A stretch of DNA of 64,000 nucleotides from Humidesulfovibrio sp. (GCA_031292175.1 JARLHQ010000032.1:1-64000), one strand, 5' to 3'. Positions 26,929-36,248 are shown, counted from the first letter of the stretch. A program made the numbers and translations. The notes: a model not told the origin generated them from the letters alone.

Positions 26929-26961
26929 CAGAGCCTCCCCCGGGAGGCTCTGTTGTTTTTT
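26929..26961 (+). terminator. Intrinsic terminator of the stator pair
   Basis: An 11-base stem (26929-26939 with 26942-26952) is followed by TTGTTTTTT. The apparent loop is two bases; the top pair is probably open. Confidence 0.88.
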
Positions 26962-26982
26962 AGACGTTGAAATTTCATGCTG

Positions 26983-27012
26983 TTGACCGCAGGGCGGCGG
27001 TGCTGGTATCAA
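26983..27012 (+). promoter_or_regulatory. Promoter candidate for glucokinase
   Basis: TTGACC (26983-26988) and TATCAA (27007-27012) are separated by 18 bases, about 110 bases before the ATG at 27123. Confidence 0.35.
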
Positions 27013-27122
27013 GCAGAAGCGGACCCTTGCCCAGGCCTCGGAACGGACCGTCTGGACTCCGCGCTTGCGTGGAAAGGCCTCCGCGATGATCCCCAACCGC
27101 CCTGAAAAGCAGGAAGGCCCAC

Positions 27123-28091
27123 ATGTATCAGATTCTCGCGGCGGACATCGGCGGCACCACGAGCCGCATGGGTTTTTTCGAGTTCGATTCCAGTATGGAC
27201 GAGCCCCGGCTCCTGGATATCGTCCACCTGCCCACGGCGGAGTCCGACTCCTTCCCCGCGCTCCTGGCCCGTCTGTTTTCCGAGCAGCGGCACTTCTCCG
27301 CCGCCAGCAGCGACTTGGCCGTCCTCGCCGTGCCAGGTCCTGTGGAGGGCCGCTTCTGCCGCCCGCCGAACATCAAGTGGACCATCGACCTGCACGACAT
27401 CTCCACGGTGGGGCTCAGGCGCGGGGCGCTTTTGAACGACTTCGCCGCCCAGGCCTTCGCCTGCCGCAGCCACGCCATGCGCGAGGCCCGGGTGCTCCAG
27501 CCCAGCCGCGCGGACCATGCGGTCCTCGGGGGCACCATCGCGGTCATCGGCGCGGGCACGGGCCTGGGGCATTGCGCCCTGGTGTGCGACGGCGCGGACG
27601 GGCATCTGGCCGTGGCCTCAGAGGGCGGGCACGCGGCTTTCCCCTTCGTGGGGGAGGAGGAGTGCGCCTACGGCGAGTATGTGCGCCGCGTGACCAAACT
27701 GCCGTACTGCCACGGCGACGCCATCGTCTCCGGAAGCGGGCTGTCCAGGCTGCACGCCTTCTTGACCGGCGAGGAGCTTTCGCCAGCGACCGTGGCGGCG
27801 CGGCTCGCCAATGCGCCGCGCACCGTGGAGTGGTTCGCGCGCTTTTACGGCCGGGCGGCGCGCAACTATGCCCTCATGGTGCTGGCCCAGGGCGGCGTTT
27901 ACGTGACCGGCGGCGTGGCGGCGCGCAATCCCGTGCTGGTGGAGCACCCGGTCTTTTTGACCGAGTTCCGCTCCGCGCCCGCGCACGGCGCCCTCTTGTC
28001 CGGCCTGCCGGTGTCGTTCAACCGCAATGAGGATGCGGGCGTCTATGGCGCCGCATTTTTTGGCGCGCAGCGTTTGCGGCGCCACGGTTGA
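27123..28091 (+). CDS. glk: Glucokinase family protein (Glk)
   Basis: A 322-residue ATP-dependent hexokinase of the Glk family that would phosphorylate glucose to glucose-6-phosphate. The N-terminal phosphate motif is [17 protein letters not shown] (about residues 5-21). Substrate-contact parts include [27 protein letters not shown] (Asp near 101, a likely catalytic base) and VIGAGTGLG (about 141-149). The C-terminal [12 protein letters not shown] is typical. It is preceded by the terminator of the stator pair. It lies 118 bases upstream of gpt on the same strand. Confidence 0.87.
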   Translation: MYQILAADIGGTTSRMGFFEFDSSMDEPRLLDIVHLPTAESDSFPALLARLFSEQRHFSAASSDLAVLAVPGPVEGRFCRPPNIKWTIDLHDISTVGLRRGALLNDFAAQAFACRSHAMREARVLQPSRADHAVLGGTIAVIGAGTGLGHCALVCDGADGHLAVASEGGHAAFPFVGEEECAYGEYVRRVTKLPYCHGDAIVSGSGLSRLHAFLTGEELSPATVAARLANAPRTVEWFARFYGRAARNYALMVLAQGGVYVTGGVAARNPVLVEHPVFLTEFRSAPAHGALLSGLPVSFNRNEDAGVYGAAFFGAQRLRRHG

Positions 28092-28209
28092 TTTCTTTCG
28101 CCATTTCAGAGGGTTTTCTTCTCGCCCGCATGGCTTGGGACACCCTGTGGCGGGGCTTGCCCCAAGGTCCGCTCTGAGCTACAATGTCCAGCTTCAGAAC
28201 GAGGCAGCC

Positions 28210-28692
28210 GTGGAAAAGTCACATTCCTACGACAAAACCTATCCCGTTTCCTGGGACCAGCTCCAGCGCGACTGCCGGGCGCTTTCCTGGCGTCTGGTGG
28301 AGCGCGGCCCGTGGACGGGCATCTACGCCATCACGCGCGGAGGGCTGGTGCCCGCCGCCATCATCGCGCGCGAGCTGGACATCCGCCTCATCGACACCAT
28401 CTGCATCACCAGCTACGATTGGCAGACCAGGGGCGAGGCCAGCACCTTAAAGCGCCCGGAGGGCGACGGCGCGGGCTGGTTGCTCGTGGACGACCTTGTG
28501 GACACGGGGCGCACCGCGCGCTTGGTGCGCGAGATGCTGCCCAAGGCGCACTTCGCCACGGTCTACGCCAAGCCCGAGGGCCGCGCCCTGGTGGACGCCT
28601 ATGTCACCGAGGTGAGCCAGGACACCTGGATCCTCTTTCCCTGGGACTCGGCCACGCAGTTCGTGCCGCCCATCGCCAAGACCAGGGAGTAG
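28210..28692 (+). CDS. gpt: Xanthine/guanine phosphoribosyltransferase
   Basis: A 160-residue cytosolic enzyme that joins xanthine or guanine to PRPP in purine salvage. It matches E. coli Gpt along its whole length: [45 protein letters not shown], the PRPP loop [11 protein letters not shown] (about 90-100) and [15 protein letters not shown], ending at [10 protein letters not shown]. The start is GTG 28210, with GAGG upstream; the frame is open further upstream but that region does not resemble Gpt. It lies upstream of the nucleoside ABC importer, which fits a salvage role. Confidence 0.9.
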   Translation: MEKSHSYDKTYPVSWDQLQRDCRALSWRLVERGPWTGIYAITRGGLVPAAIIARELDIRLIDTICITSYDWQTRGEASTLKRPEGDGAGWLLVDDLVDTGRTARLVREMLPKAHFATVYAKPEGRALVDAYVTEVSQDTWILFPWDSATQFVPPIAKTRE

Positions 28693-28826
28693 CCTTTTCG
28701 CATCACGGGGCCACGTGGGCTCGCGGGGAAATTCAAAGCCGCCGGGATGGGCCCGGGGGCATTTCATTTGTTTAAGCCGCCGCCCGGACGGATCTTCGGG
28801 TTTCACTTCGAGGAGGGAGGACGATC

Positions 28827-29936
28827 ATGAAACAATGGCTGCGCAACCTTGGCGCTCTGGCGCTCATCTCCGTGCTCGCCCTGGCGGGTTGCCAGAAGGC
28901 CCCGGAGAAGGCCGCCGCGACGGCGGACGCTCCCAAGACAGGCGAACTCAAGGTCGGCTTTGTGTACACCTCGCCCGTGGGTGAGGCCGGCTACTCCTGG
29001 GCGCACGACCAGGGCCGCAAGGCCATTGAGAAGCTGCCTGGCGTCAAGACCTCCTTTGTGGAAGCCGTGAAAGAGGGCGCTGACGCCGAACGCGTCATCG
29101 AGAACATGGCCAGAAGCGGCACTGACCTGATCTTCACCACCAGTTTCGGGTTCATGGACTCCACCCTGAAGGTGGCCAAGGACTATCCGAACGTGAAGTT
29201 CATGCACTGCTCCGGTTTCAAGACCGCAGACAACATGGACAACTATTTCGGCCGCATCTACCAGGCCCGGTATCTGACCGGCATGGTGGCCGGCTACATG
29301 ACCAAGAGCAACATCATCGGCTACGTGGCGGCCTTCCCCATCCCGGAAGTCATCCGCGGCATCAACGCCTTTACCCTGGGCGTGCGCAGCGTGAACCCCA
29401 AGGCCCAGGTGCGCGTGGTCTGGACCAAGACCTGGTTCGACCCAGCGCTGGAGAAGGACGCGGCCATCAGCCTGCTTGACGTGAACGCCGACGTCATCGC
29501 CCAGCATCAGGACTCCGCCGGCCCGCAGGAGGCCGCTCAGCAGCGCGGCAAGTACAGCATCGGCTACAACTCCGACATGAGCGCCTACGCGCCCAAGGCC
29601 CATCTGACCGCCGCCGTGTGGAACTGGGCCCCGCTGTATGAAGCCATCGTGAAGGAAGTGCGCGCGGGCACCTGGAAGGGCGGCCGCGCCATCTGGTGGG
29701 GCATGGACAAGGGCGTGGTGGACATTGCCCCCTTCGGCCCCATGGTGCCCAAGGACGTGCAGGACAAGGTCTTGGCCCAGAAGGCTGAGTTCGTGAAGGG
29801 CGTCGACAAGGTTTTTGTCGGCCCCATCAAGGATCAATCCGGCCAGATGAAGATTCCCGCCGGTGTCAAGGCCGAGGACAAGGAACTCCTTGGCATGACC
29901 TGGTTTGTGGAAGGCGTGGTGGGCAGCGTCCAGTAA
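28827..29936 (+). CDS. BMP family nucleoside-binding lipoprotein (BmpA/PnrA-like)
   Basis: A 369-residue substrate-binding lipoprotein of the BMP/PnrA family, which bind purine nucleosides. The signal ends at the lipobox LAGC near residue 22. The body starts KVGFVYTSPVGEAGYSWAHDQG and contains FTTSFGFMDSTLKVAKDYPNV, TGMVAGYMTKSNIIGYV and YNSDMSAYAPKAHLTAAVWNW, all typical. The leader CQKAPEKAA is almost identical in DNA to that of the amino-acid binding protein at 289. A strong GGAGGGAGG precedes the ATG. It is the first gene of the ABC importer 28827-33518. Confidence 0.92.
   Translation: MKQWLRNLGALALISVLALAGCQKAPEKAAATADAPKTGELKVGFVYTSPVGEAGYSWAHDQGRKAIEKLPGVKTSFVEAVKEGADAERVIENMARSGTDLIFTTSFGFMDSTLKVAKDYPNVKFMHCSGFKTADNMDNYFGRIYQARYLTGMVAGYMTKSNIIGYVAAFPIPEVIRGINAFTLGVRSVNPKAQVRVVWTKTWFDPALEKDAAISLLDVNADVIAQHQDSAGPQEAAQQRGKYSIGYNSDMSAYAPKAHLTAAVWNWAPLYEAIVKEVRAGTWKGGRAIWWGMDKGVVDIAPFGPMVPKDVQDKVLAQKAEFVKGVDKVFVGPIKDQSGQMKIPAGVKAEDKELLGMTWFVEGVVGSVQ
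28878..28917 (+). repeat. Lipoprotein leader segment shared with 331-370
   Basis: Second copy of the 40-base segment that also occurs at 331-370 (37 of 40 bases equal), covering the lipobox and first residues after the lipidated Cys of the BMP lipoprotein. Confidence 0.75.
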
Positions 29937-29943
29937 GCGTGGC

Positions 29944-31059
29944 ATGATCCTCAAAATCCGCAAACGTGAAGAGTCCCTGGGCTGGGGCGTCCTGGTGGTC
30001 TACCTGGGCGCCCTGGCTCTTGCGCTCGCGGTTTGCGCCATCCTGCTCGCGCTTGCGGGCAAGCCGGCCCTGGAGGGTCTGGTGATCCTGTTCCGCGGGG
30101 CCTTCGGGCAGAGCTATTCCCTGCTGGACGCCCTGGTGAAGGCCATCCCGATTTTCTTGTGCGCCCTTGGCGTGGCGCTTTCCTTCCGCATGCAGATCTG
30201 GAACATCGGGGCCGAGGGCCAGTTCGCCTTGGGCGCGGTGGGCGCGACCTTTGTGGCGCTCTCCTTTCCCGGCCTGCCTGCCCTCGCGCTTATGCCCCTG
30301 ATGTTCCTGGCGGCCATGCTGGCGGGCGGGGCCTGGGGACTCATCCCGGCGGTTCTGCGCCTCCGGCTTGGGGTCAGCGAGATCATCTCCTCGCTCATGC
30401 TCAACTACATCGGCATCCTGGTGCTGGAGTATCTGGTCTTCGGCGCCTGGAAGGACCCGGCGAGCTTCGGTTTCCCCATGACCGCCGAATTTGTCCCGGC
30501 CGGGCAGATCGCGCACATGGGCCCGACCCTGGGCTTGAGCCTGGGCAAGCTGCACTGGGGGCTGCTTGCCTGCCCGCTGGCGGGCGTGGCCTACAGCGTA
30601 TTCCTCTCGCGCACGCGGCTCGGCTTCGAACTCGCGGCCTGCGGCGAAGGCGAGCGCGTGGCCCGCTATGCCCAGCTCCCTTACGGTTTTCTTGTGCTGC
30701 TCGTCATGGGCCTGGGCGGCGGCCTGGCCGGGCTGGCCGGCTGCATCGAAAGCTCGGCCACCCTTGGGCGGCTGCAGCCCACGGTGATGGCGGGCTATGG
30801 CTACACGGCCATCGTGGTGGCCTGGCTGGCGCGGCTCAAGCCCTGGCCCATCGCCTTCACCTCGTTTCTGCTCGCCGCCCTGCGTGTGGGGGTGGAGGTC
30901 CTGCAACTGGAGCTGCAAATCCCCGCCGCCTTTGGCCAGATCATGGAGGGCGCGATTCTCTTGTGCGTCATCGCCGGACAGTTCTTCCTCAGCTACTCCG
31001 TAACGCTCAAGCGCTCCCGGCCCGTGGCTGCGGCGGCCTCCAAGGGAGAGCGCGCATGA
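29944..31059 (+). CDS. Nucleoside ABC transporter permease 1 (YufP-like)
   Basis: A 371-residue BPD_transp_2 family permease with about nine membrane segments. The characteristic FRMQIWNIGAEGQFALGA (near residue 80) and LRLRLGVSEIISSLMLNYIG are the marks of BMP-type nucleoside permeases. It pairs with the permease at 31056. The start at 29944 comes eight bases after the binding-protein stop. The stop overlaps the next ATG by four bases. Confidence 0.9.
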   Translation: MILKIRKREESLGWGVLVVYLGALALALAVCAILLALAGKPALEGLVILFRGAFGQSYSLLDALVKAIPIFLCALGVALSFRMQIWNIGAEGQFALGAVGATFVALSFPGLPALALMPLMFLAAMLAGGAWGLIPAVLRLRLGVSEIISSLMLNYIGILVLEYLVFGAWKDPASFGFPMTAEFVPAGQIAHMGPTLGLSLGKLHWGLLACPLAGVAYSVFLSRTRLGFELAACGEGERVARYAQLPYGFLVLLVMGLGGGLAGLAGCIESSATLGRLQPTVMAGYGYTAIVVAWLARLKPWPIAFTSFLLAALRVGVEVLQLELQIPAAFGQIMEGAILLCVIAGQFFLSYSVTLKRSRPVAAAASKGERA

Positions 31060-31991
31060 GCCCGGAACTCATCATCGCGCTTTTGGCCGCGGCGGTGCAG
31101 GGAGCGGCGCCGATCCTCTTCGCCACCCTGGGGGAGATGCTCTCTGAAAAGGCCGGTGTGCTGAACCTCGGCGTGGAGGGCGTCATGGCGCTTTCCGCCT
31201 TCGCAGCATTCATCGTCTGCCACCTTACGGGTTCAGCCGTGTTGGGGCTGTTCGCCGGAGGCTTCGCTGGCGCGCTCCTGTGCGGCCTGCACGCCCTTGT
31301 CTGCCAGGTGTTTCTGGGCAACCAGGTGGTCTCGGGCCTGGCTCTGACGATCTTTGGCGTGGGGCTTTCGGATTTTCTCGGCACGCCCTACGTGGGCGTG
31401 GGCACTGAAGGCTTCCGCCAATTCGCCGTGCCGCTGCTTTCGCATCTGCCCATGCTGGGCCCGGTGCTTTTCCGTCAGGACGCCATGGTCTACCTGGTCT
31501 ATTGCGCGCCTGTGGCCGTGTGGTTTCTGCTGAACCGGACCAGCCTGGGTCTGGGCCTGCGCGCCACGGGCGAGATGCCCGCCGCCGCCGCCGCCGCCGG
31601 ACTGAACCCCCAGCGCCTGCGCGCCTTCGGCGTCATGGCTGGCGGCTTCCTGTGCGGGCTGGGCGGCGCGTACCTCTCCCTGGCGCACACGCATCTCTGG
31701 AGCACCGGGCTTTCGGGCGGGCGCGGCTGGGTGGCCGTGGCGCTGGTCATCTTCGCCTTCTGGCGTCCCGGCCGCGCGGTCATCGGCGCGTTGCTTTTCG
31801 GCGGGGTCATGGCTTTCCAGCTGCGGCTCCAGGCCGAAGGCACCAACGTGCCCTCGTCCCTGCTGCTCATGCTGCCCTATGCGCTCACGGTCATCGTGCT
31901 GGTGTTCTCCGCGGCGCGGGCGAAATACCTGAAGACAGGGCATTCCGCCGCTCCCGCCGCCCTCGGCGTGAACATCGAGCCGGAGGGCTAG
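31056..31991 (+). CDS. Nucleoside ABC transporter permease 2 (YufQ-like)
   Basis: A 311-residue BPD_transp_2 permease with about eight helices. The early segment FATLGEMLSEKAGVLNLGVEG (about residues 23-43) is the family mark, followed by FLGNQVVSGLALTIFGVGLS and LGLRATGEMPAAAAAAGLN, the ATPase-contact region. The ATG 31056 overlaps the preceding stop. The ATPase gene starts with GTG three bases after its own stop. Confidence 0.9.
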   Translation: MSPELIIALLAAAVQGAAPILFATLGEMLSEKAGVLNLGVEGVMALSAFAAFIVCHLTGSAVLGLFAGGFAGALLCGLHALVCQVFLGNQVVSGLALTIFGVGLSDFLGTPYVGVGTEGFRQFAVPLLSHLPMLGPVLFRQDAMVYLVYCAPVAVWFLLNRTSLGLGLRATGEMPAAAAAAGLNPQRLRAFGVMAGGFLCGLGGAYLSLAHTHLWSTGLSGGRGWVAVALVIFAFWRPGRAVIGALLFGGVMAFQLRLQAEGTNVPSSLLLMLPYALTVIVLVFSAARAKYLKTGHSAAPAALGVNIEPEG

Positions 31992-31994
31992 GCC

Positions 31995-33518
31995 GTGACG
32001 CGGGCGCAATCCAGAACCGACATCGGCGCCGTGGACGTGCTGCCCCTGGTGCGCCTTGCTGGCGTGACCAAACGCTTCGGCCAGGTGCTGGCCAACGACG
32101 GCATCAGCCTGTCCATCATGCCGGGCCGCATCAAGGCCCTCCTGGGCGAGAACGGCGCGGGCAAGAGCACGCTCATGGCCATGCTGGCCGGGCGCTTCCA
32201 GCCGGACGACGGGCACATTGAAGTGGCGGGCGAGCGCGTGCGCTTCGCCTCCCCGCGCGAGGCCATAGCCGCCGGCATTGGCATGGTCTACCAGCACTTC
32301 ATGTTGGTGGAGAATATGACCGTGGCCGAGAACGTGCTGCTGGGCCAGGAGGGCGGTTTCGTGCTGCACCCCGCGGCCATGCGCAGGAAGGTGGGCGAAC
32401 TGGCGGAGCGCTTCGGCCTGGGCATTGATCCCGGCGCGCGCGTGGGCGGCCTCTCCATGGGGGAGCGCCAGCGCGTCGAGATCTTGAAGCTCTTATACCG
32501 CGAGAGCCAGGTGCTCATCTTCGACGAACCCACGGCCGTGCTCACCCCGGTGGAGGCCGAGTCGCTTTTTACCGCCCTGCGCACCATGAGCGCCCAGGGC
32601 AAGGCCATTGTGTTCATCTCCCATAAGCTGGAGGAAGTGCTCTCCCTGGCGGATGAGATCGCCATTCTGCGCCGGGGGCGCATCGAGGGCGAGTTCCTGG
32701 CCAGTGAGATAGAGAGTCCATCGGAGCTCGCCCGGCGCATGGTCGGCCGGGACGTGGTGCTGGACATCAAACGCGAGGCCGTGGTCCACGGCCGGCAAGT
32801 GCTCGACGTGCGGCATCTGTCCGGTCCTGGGCTCGACGACGTGAGCTTTGACCTCAAGCGCGGCGAGATCCTGGCCATCGTGGGCGTGGCGGGCAACGGC
32901 CAGCAGCAGCTGGTCGAGGTCGTGTGCGGCCTGAGCAGGCCGGATTCGGGCGAGGTGGACATCCTGGGCCAGAGCTGGGCCAAGTTTTTCCAAAGCCGCG
33001 ACTGGAAGGGCGCGCTGGCCTGGATTCCCGAGGACCGCGCCGGGCTGGCCACCTGCCGCACGCTCAACCTGACGGACAACCTGCTTTTGACCACGCGCCA
33101 GGGCTTCGCCCAGGGCCAGTGGCTGGAGCGCGCCAGGGCCCGGGAAACCGCCAAGGGCATCGTGCGCGAGCACAACGTGCAGCCCGGCAACATCGAGGCC
33201 CAGGCCTGGCAGCTTTCCGGCGGCAACCTGCAGAAGTTCGTGCTCGGTCGCGAACTCTACCGCGAGCCCCGGCTCATGGTGGCGGAGCAGCCCACGCAGG
33301 GGCTCGACGTCTCGGCAACGGAGGCCGTGTGGCAGCGCCTGCTGGAGGCGCGCAAGACCGCGGGCGTGCTGCTCGTCACGGGCGATCTGACCGAGGCCCT
33401 CACCCTGGCCGACCGCGTGGTCGTGATGTTCCGGGGGCGCGTCATGGGCCTGTTCCCGGTGACGGACACGGCGCAAGTGGAGCGCATCGGCTCCCTCATG
33501 GCCGGCCTGAAGGAGTAG
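31995..33518 (+). CDS. Nucleoside ABC transporter ATPase with two ABC domains (YufO-like)
   Basis: A 507-residue protein with two fused nucleotide-binding domains. Domain 1 has Walker A GENGAGKST (about 51-59), the Q-loop in MVYQHFMLV, signature LSMGERQR and Walker B VLIFDEPTAVLTP. Domain 2 has the degenerate Walker A GVAGNGQQQ (about 296-304), signature LSGGNLQK and EQPTQGLD. A degenerate second Walker A is normal for RbsA/YufO proteins. The start is GTG 31995. It completes the importer of 28827-31991. Confidence 0.9.
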   Translation: MTRAQSRTDIGAVDVLPLVRLAGVTKRFGQVLANDGISLSIMPGRIKALLGENGAGKSTLMAMLAGRFQPDDGHIEVAGERVRFASPREAIAAGIGMVYQHFMLVENMTVAENVLLGQEGGFVLHPAAMRRKVGELAERFGLGIDPGARVGGLSMGERQRVEILKLLYRESQVLIFDEPTAVLTPVEAESLFTALRTMSAQGKAIVFISHKLEEVLSLADEIAILRRGRIEGEFLASEIESPSELARRMVGRDVVLDIKREAVVHGRQVLDVRHLSGPGLDDVSFDLKRGEILAIVGVAGNGQQQLVEVVCGLSRPDSGEVDILGQSWAKFFQSRDWKGALAWIPEDRAGLATCRTLNLTDNLLLTTRQGFAQGQWLERARARETAKGIVREHNVQPGNIEAQAWQLSGGNLQKFVLGRELYREPRLMVAEQPTQGLDVSATEAVWQRLLEARKTAGVLLVTGDLTEALTLADRVVVMFRGRVMGLFPVTDTAQVERIGSLMAGLKE

Positions 33519-33520
33519 CC

Positions 33521-34042
33521 GTGACCGCCGCCTGGACCATCGCGCCTTTTGAGGGCGCGCACCAGCAAGGCGTCATCGGGCTCATCTCCGGCATCCAGCG
33601 CGGCGAATACAACCTCCCCATCACCCCGGCGGACCAACCGGACCTCATGGACATCCCCGGCTTCTACCTCAACAGTGCGCAGGGCCCCGGCGGCTTCTGG
33701 GTGGCTCTGGACCCACGCGGCGCGGTGGCCGGCACCATCGCCGCGCTGAATATCGGCCCGGACGCCGTTGGCCGGGGCCAGGGCGCGCTGCGCAAGATGT
33801 TTGTGGCCCGGGAGCAGCGCGGCACGGGCCTCGCCGCCGCGTTGCTGGAGACGCTTGCCGCTTGGTGCGCCGGGCCCGCCATCGGCATCGGCGCGCTGTT
33901 TCTCGGCACCACGGACCGCTTCCTGGCCGCGCACCGCTTCTACGAGAAGCACGGCTTTTCGCACGTGGCGAAAGCCTGCCTGCCTCCATCCTTTCCCGTC
34001 ATGGCCGTGGACACGGTGTTCTACACCCGCCGCCTCGGCTAA
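33521..34042 (+). CDS. GNAT N-acetyltransferase
   Basis: A 173-residue GNAT protein with the acetyl-CoA motif KMFVAREQRGTGLAAALLE (about residues 87-105) and C-terminal RFYEKHGFSHVAK. The segment IQRGEYNLPITPADQPDL near residue 30 is shared by a group of GNAT proteins of unknown substrate. The start is GTG 33521, preceded by AAGGAG and placed two bases after the ATPase stop. It is probably cotranscribed with the importer. Confidence 0.82.
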   Translation: MTAAWTIAPFEGAHQQGVIGLISGIQRGEYNLPITPADQPDLMDIPGFYLNSAQGPGGFWVALDPRGAVAGTIAALNIGPDAVGRGQGALRKMFVAREQRGTGLAAALLETLAAWCAGPAIGIGALFLGTTDRFLAAHRFYEKHGFSHVAKACLPPSFPVMAVDTVFYTRRLG

Positions 34043-34091
34043 CGCTTCCTGTCTTCGCACTCCCGCCCCGCGTCCCTGACGCAGGCCCGGC

Positions 34092-35474
34092 CTAGAGCAG
34101 CCAGATCCCCACGCCCACTCCGCACAGCACCACCCAGATGGGGTCCACCTTGCGCCACAGGGCGAAGGTCGCCGCCAGGCAGATGGCCGTCTTGAGGGGC
34201 GTCCAGGCCATGCTGCGTCCCAACTGGATGCCCACGGCCAGGATCAGCCCGCCCAAGGTGGACAGGACGCCCATGAGCGCGCGGCGGAAAGGCTGCCAGG
34301 AGAGCAGCGGCCCCGCGCTGGGCACGGTGAGCATGAGGATGAAGAACGAGGGCGTGAAGATCCAGACCCCGGCCGTGAGCGCACCGAGCAGCCCGGCGAT
34401 ATGGTAGCCCACAAAGCACGCGCCGAGCATGAATGGGCCCGGTGTCACCTGGGCGAGCGCCATGCCGTCGAGGAAGGTCGCGGCGTTCATCCAGCGGTGC
34501 AGCTCCACGGTCTCGTGGTAGAGGGCCGGGAACACGCCGTAGCCGCCAAAGGCGATAAGGTCGCTCTTGGCCATGGACAGGGAGAGTTTGAAGAGCAGGG
34601 GGGCGGCGGAGAATGTGACGGCAAGCCAGACCAGGCCCAGGGCGGCCAGGGCGAGCACCCCGCGCAGGGGCACCTTGGTCGTGGGCAGGCGCACTTCCGC
34701 GCCCAGGATGTCGCGGAACACCAGCGGACCCGCGCAGGCCGCGCCCAGGATGATCCAGGCCGGACCCAGGCCGTAGAGAAACAGGCCGCAGGCCGCCAGG
34801 GTGAGGCCGATGCGCCGGGGACCGCGCGCGTATTTTTCCCAGAAGTCGTACACGGCCAGGGCAATGATGCCCATGACCACGACCGAGAGCCCCTGCATGG
34901 CTGAAGCCGTGACGCTGAGGCCCTGGGAGGCGTGGTAGATGGCCGAAAGGGCCGTGATGAGTAGGGTGGCGGGCAGGGCGAACCCGATGAAGCCCGCCAG
35001 CGCGCCGGGCAGCCCGCGCAGGGAGAGTCCTGTGTACGCGGACAGTTGCATGAGTGTGCCGCCGGGAATGGCCTGGCAGACGGAAAGCCCCAGGCGGAAA
35101 CCCTCCGGGGTGAGCCACCCGCGCGAGAGGATGTGCTCGCGCATCAGCGGCATCATGGCCGGGCCGCCGTAGGCCGTCATGCCCACGCGGAAAAAGCAGC
35201 GGAAGATGTCCAGCACGCCCGAGGGGGCCTGGGGGGCCTCGCCCGGTCCCGTCTCGCCCGGCTTCGCCTGTCCGGCCATGGTTCTGCCGGAAAAGGGCGG
35301 AGCAGTCTGGCCGCCTGCCAGCCCCTTGTCCGGGCCACCATTCTGGCCGCCGTCTCGGCCGTTGTCTCGGCCGCCCTCTCGGCCGCCGCCTTGGCCGTCA
35401 GCCCCGCCGCTGTTTGGTCCGTCAGCTTGGCTGGGTCTGGTGGCCGAAAAGTGCGCCGGGCTCTCCTCCATCAT
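34092..35474 (-). CDS. Chromate-type ion transporter (ChrA family) with a repeat-rich tail
   Basis: A 460-residue two-domain CHR-family membrane protein. The first CHR domain starts at about residue 92 with CFFRVGMTAYGGPAMMPLM and has QAIPGGTLMQLSAYTG. The second has KSDLIAFGGYGVFPALYHE (near residue 305) and QVTPGPFMLGACFVGY. Members export chromate or related anions, but many have no tested substrate. The first ~85 residues are unusual: a Gly/Asp/Arg/Gln-rich stretch encoded by 12-base repeats. The start at 35474 overlaps the stop of the YhcH gene (ATGA). A later start near residue 66 is possible. Confidence 0.83.
   Translation of the reverse strand: MMEESPAHFSATRPSQADGPNSGGADGQGGGREGGRDNGRDGGQNGGPDKGLAGGQTAPPFSGRTMAGQAKPGETGPGEAPQAPSGVLDIFRCFFRVGMTAYGGPAMMPLMREHILSRGWLTPEGFRLGLSVCQAIPGGTLMQLSAYTGLSLRGLPGALAGFIGFALPATLLITALSAIYHASQGLSVTASAMQGLSVVVMGIIALAVYDFWEKYARGPRRIGLTLAACGLFLYGLGPAWIILGAACAGPLVFRDILGAEVRLPTTKVPLRGVLALAALGLVWLAVTFSAAPLLFKLSLSMAKSDLIAFGGYGVFPALYHETVELHRWMNAATFLDGMALAQVTPGPFMLGACFVGYHIAGLLGALTAGVWIFTPSFFILMLTVPSAGPLLSWQPFRRALMGVLSTLGGLILAVGIQLGRSMAWTPLKTAICLAATFALWRKVDPIWVVLCGVGVGIWLL
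35345..35392 (-). repeat. Four 12-base tandem repeats inside the chrA-like gene
   Basis: Units at 35345, 35357, 35369 and 35381 share GGCCGyyGTCTC-like sequence and encode GRDG/GRDN/GREG-type tetrapeptides on the minus strand. Confidence 0.7.
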
Positions 35475-35941
35475 GGATGCAGAAGATCCGCGCGCAGCTT
35501 CACCACGACCTTGCGTAGCGCCTGCGGGCGTGGATCGGTCTTGCCCTGGGAGAGGTGCGCCTCGTGGGGCAGGTAGAGGGCGAATTGGCCGGGGTGCAGG
35601 GTGAACAGGGCCGTGAAGCGGTCCGGGTGCCGGTACTGGGCCGCGTCTTTTTTCGGATCATAGGGAACCGTTTCTTCAAGGTCGGCCTTGAGGAAGCGGG
35701 CGTGCACCTCCGGCCCGCTCAGGGGCAGATGGAGGTCCGCATAGACCTGATGGGCCTCAAGGGTGGTGTCCAAGAGGGCCTTGGTGGTGCAGTCGAAGAC
35801 GATGGCGTAGATGTCGCGGCCTTCGATGGGATACTCGCCGGGGGCCACGCCCGGCTGCAGACCGGTCAGGAAGCTGAAGGCCTGTTGCCAGGCTGGCAGC
35901 GCACTGTAAAGGGGCCAGTTCGCAAGGGCATCGAGTATCAT
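35471..35941 (-). CDS. YhcH/YjgK/YiaL (DUF386) family protein
   Basis: A 156-residue cupin-like protein of the YhcH/EbgC family. It starts MILDALANW and contains GRDIYAIVFDCTTK, EAHQVYADLHLPLSG (His near 83, a likely metal ligand), TALFTLHPGQFALYLPHEAHL (more metal ligands) and KVVVKLRADLL at the end. Members have been proposed to act on sugars such as N-glycolylneuraminate; the specific role is unclear. It is coupled to the downstream transporter by an ATGA overlap and separated from the upstream small gene by 28 bases. Confidence 0.82.
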   Translation of the reverse strand: MILDALANWPLYSALPAWQQAFSFLTGLQPGVAPGEYPIEGRDIYAIVFDCTTKALLDTTLEAHQVYADLHLPLSGPEVHARFLKADLEETVPYDPKKDAAQYRHPDRFTALFTLHPGQFALYLPHEAHLSQGKTDPRPQALRKVVVKLRADLLHP

Positions 35942-35969
35942 GGCGGCCTCCTGACCTGGCGCGGGGCGG

Positions 35970-36248
35970 CTACTGGGCCGCGGTCGCGCTGGTGGTTGTC
36001 TTGGCGTTGGCGCCCGTTTGTTTCGGGTTTTTTACGATCCTGCCGGGGCCTTTCAGGTTCCGCCAGCTGGGAGGCAGCTTGCTGCTTTTGGCGTCGGGCT
36101 TGATATTGTCGTGCGCGGAGGGCACCGGCGGCCGCTGGTAGAAGTCGTTGGCCAGCGCGGAGGCGGCCAGCGCCAGGGACAGGGCCAAGGTGAAGACGAG
36201 AGAACTGCTGCGGAGCAATGGGACCTCCAATCCGTCACGCGGTTGCAT
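35970..36248 (-). CDS. Small exported protein of unknown function
   Basis: A 92-residue protein with a clear signal peptide (LVFTLALSLALAASALA, cleavage near residue 35) and a mature part of about 57 residues that is Pro/Lys/Asn-rich. I do not recognise it. The start at 36248 follows an AAAGGG sequence; the longer reading to 36305 runs into the ech terminator. It is probably the first gene of the three-gene run down to 34092. Confidence 0.6.
   Translation of the reverse strand: MQPRDGLEVPLLRSSSLVFTLALSLALAASALANDFYQRPPVPSAHDNIKPDAKSSKLPPSWRNLKGPGRIVKNPKQTGANAKTTTSATAAQ

Noticed and set aside
31995-33518. Inactive ATPase because of the degenerate second Walker A
   Set aside because: The degenerate second P-loop is normal in RbsA/YufO-type fused ATPases; the first domain is intact.
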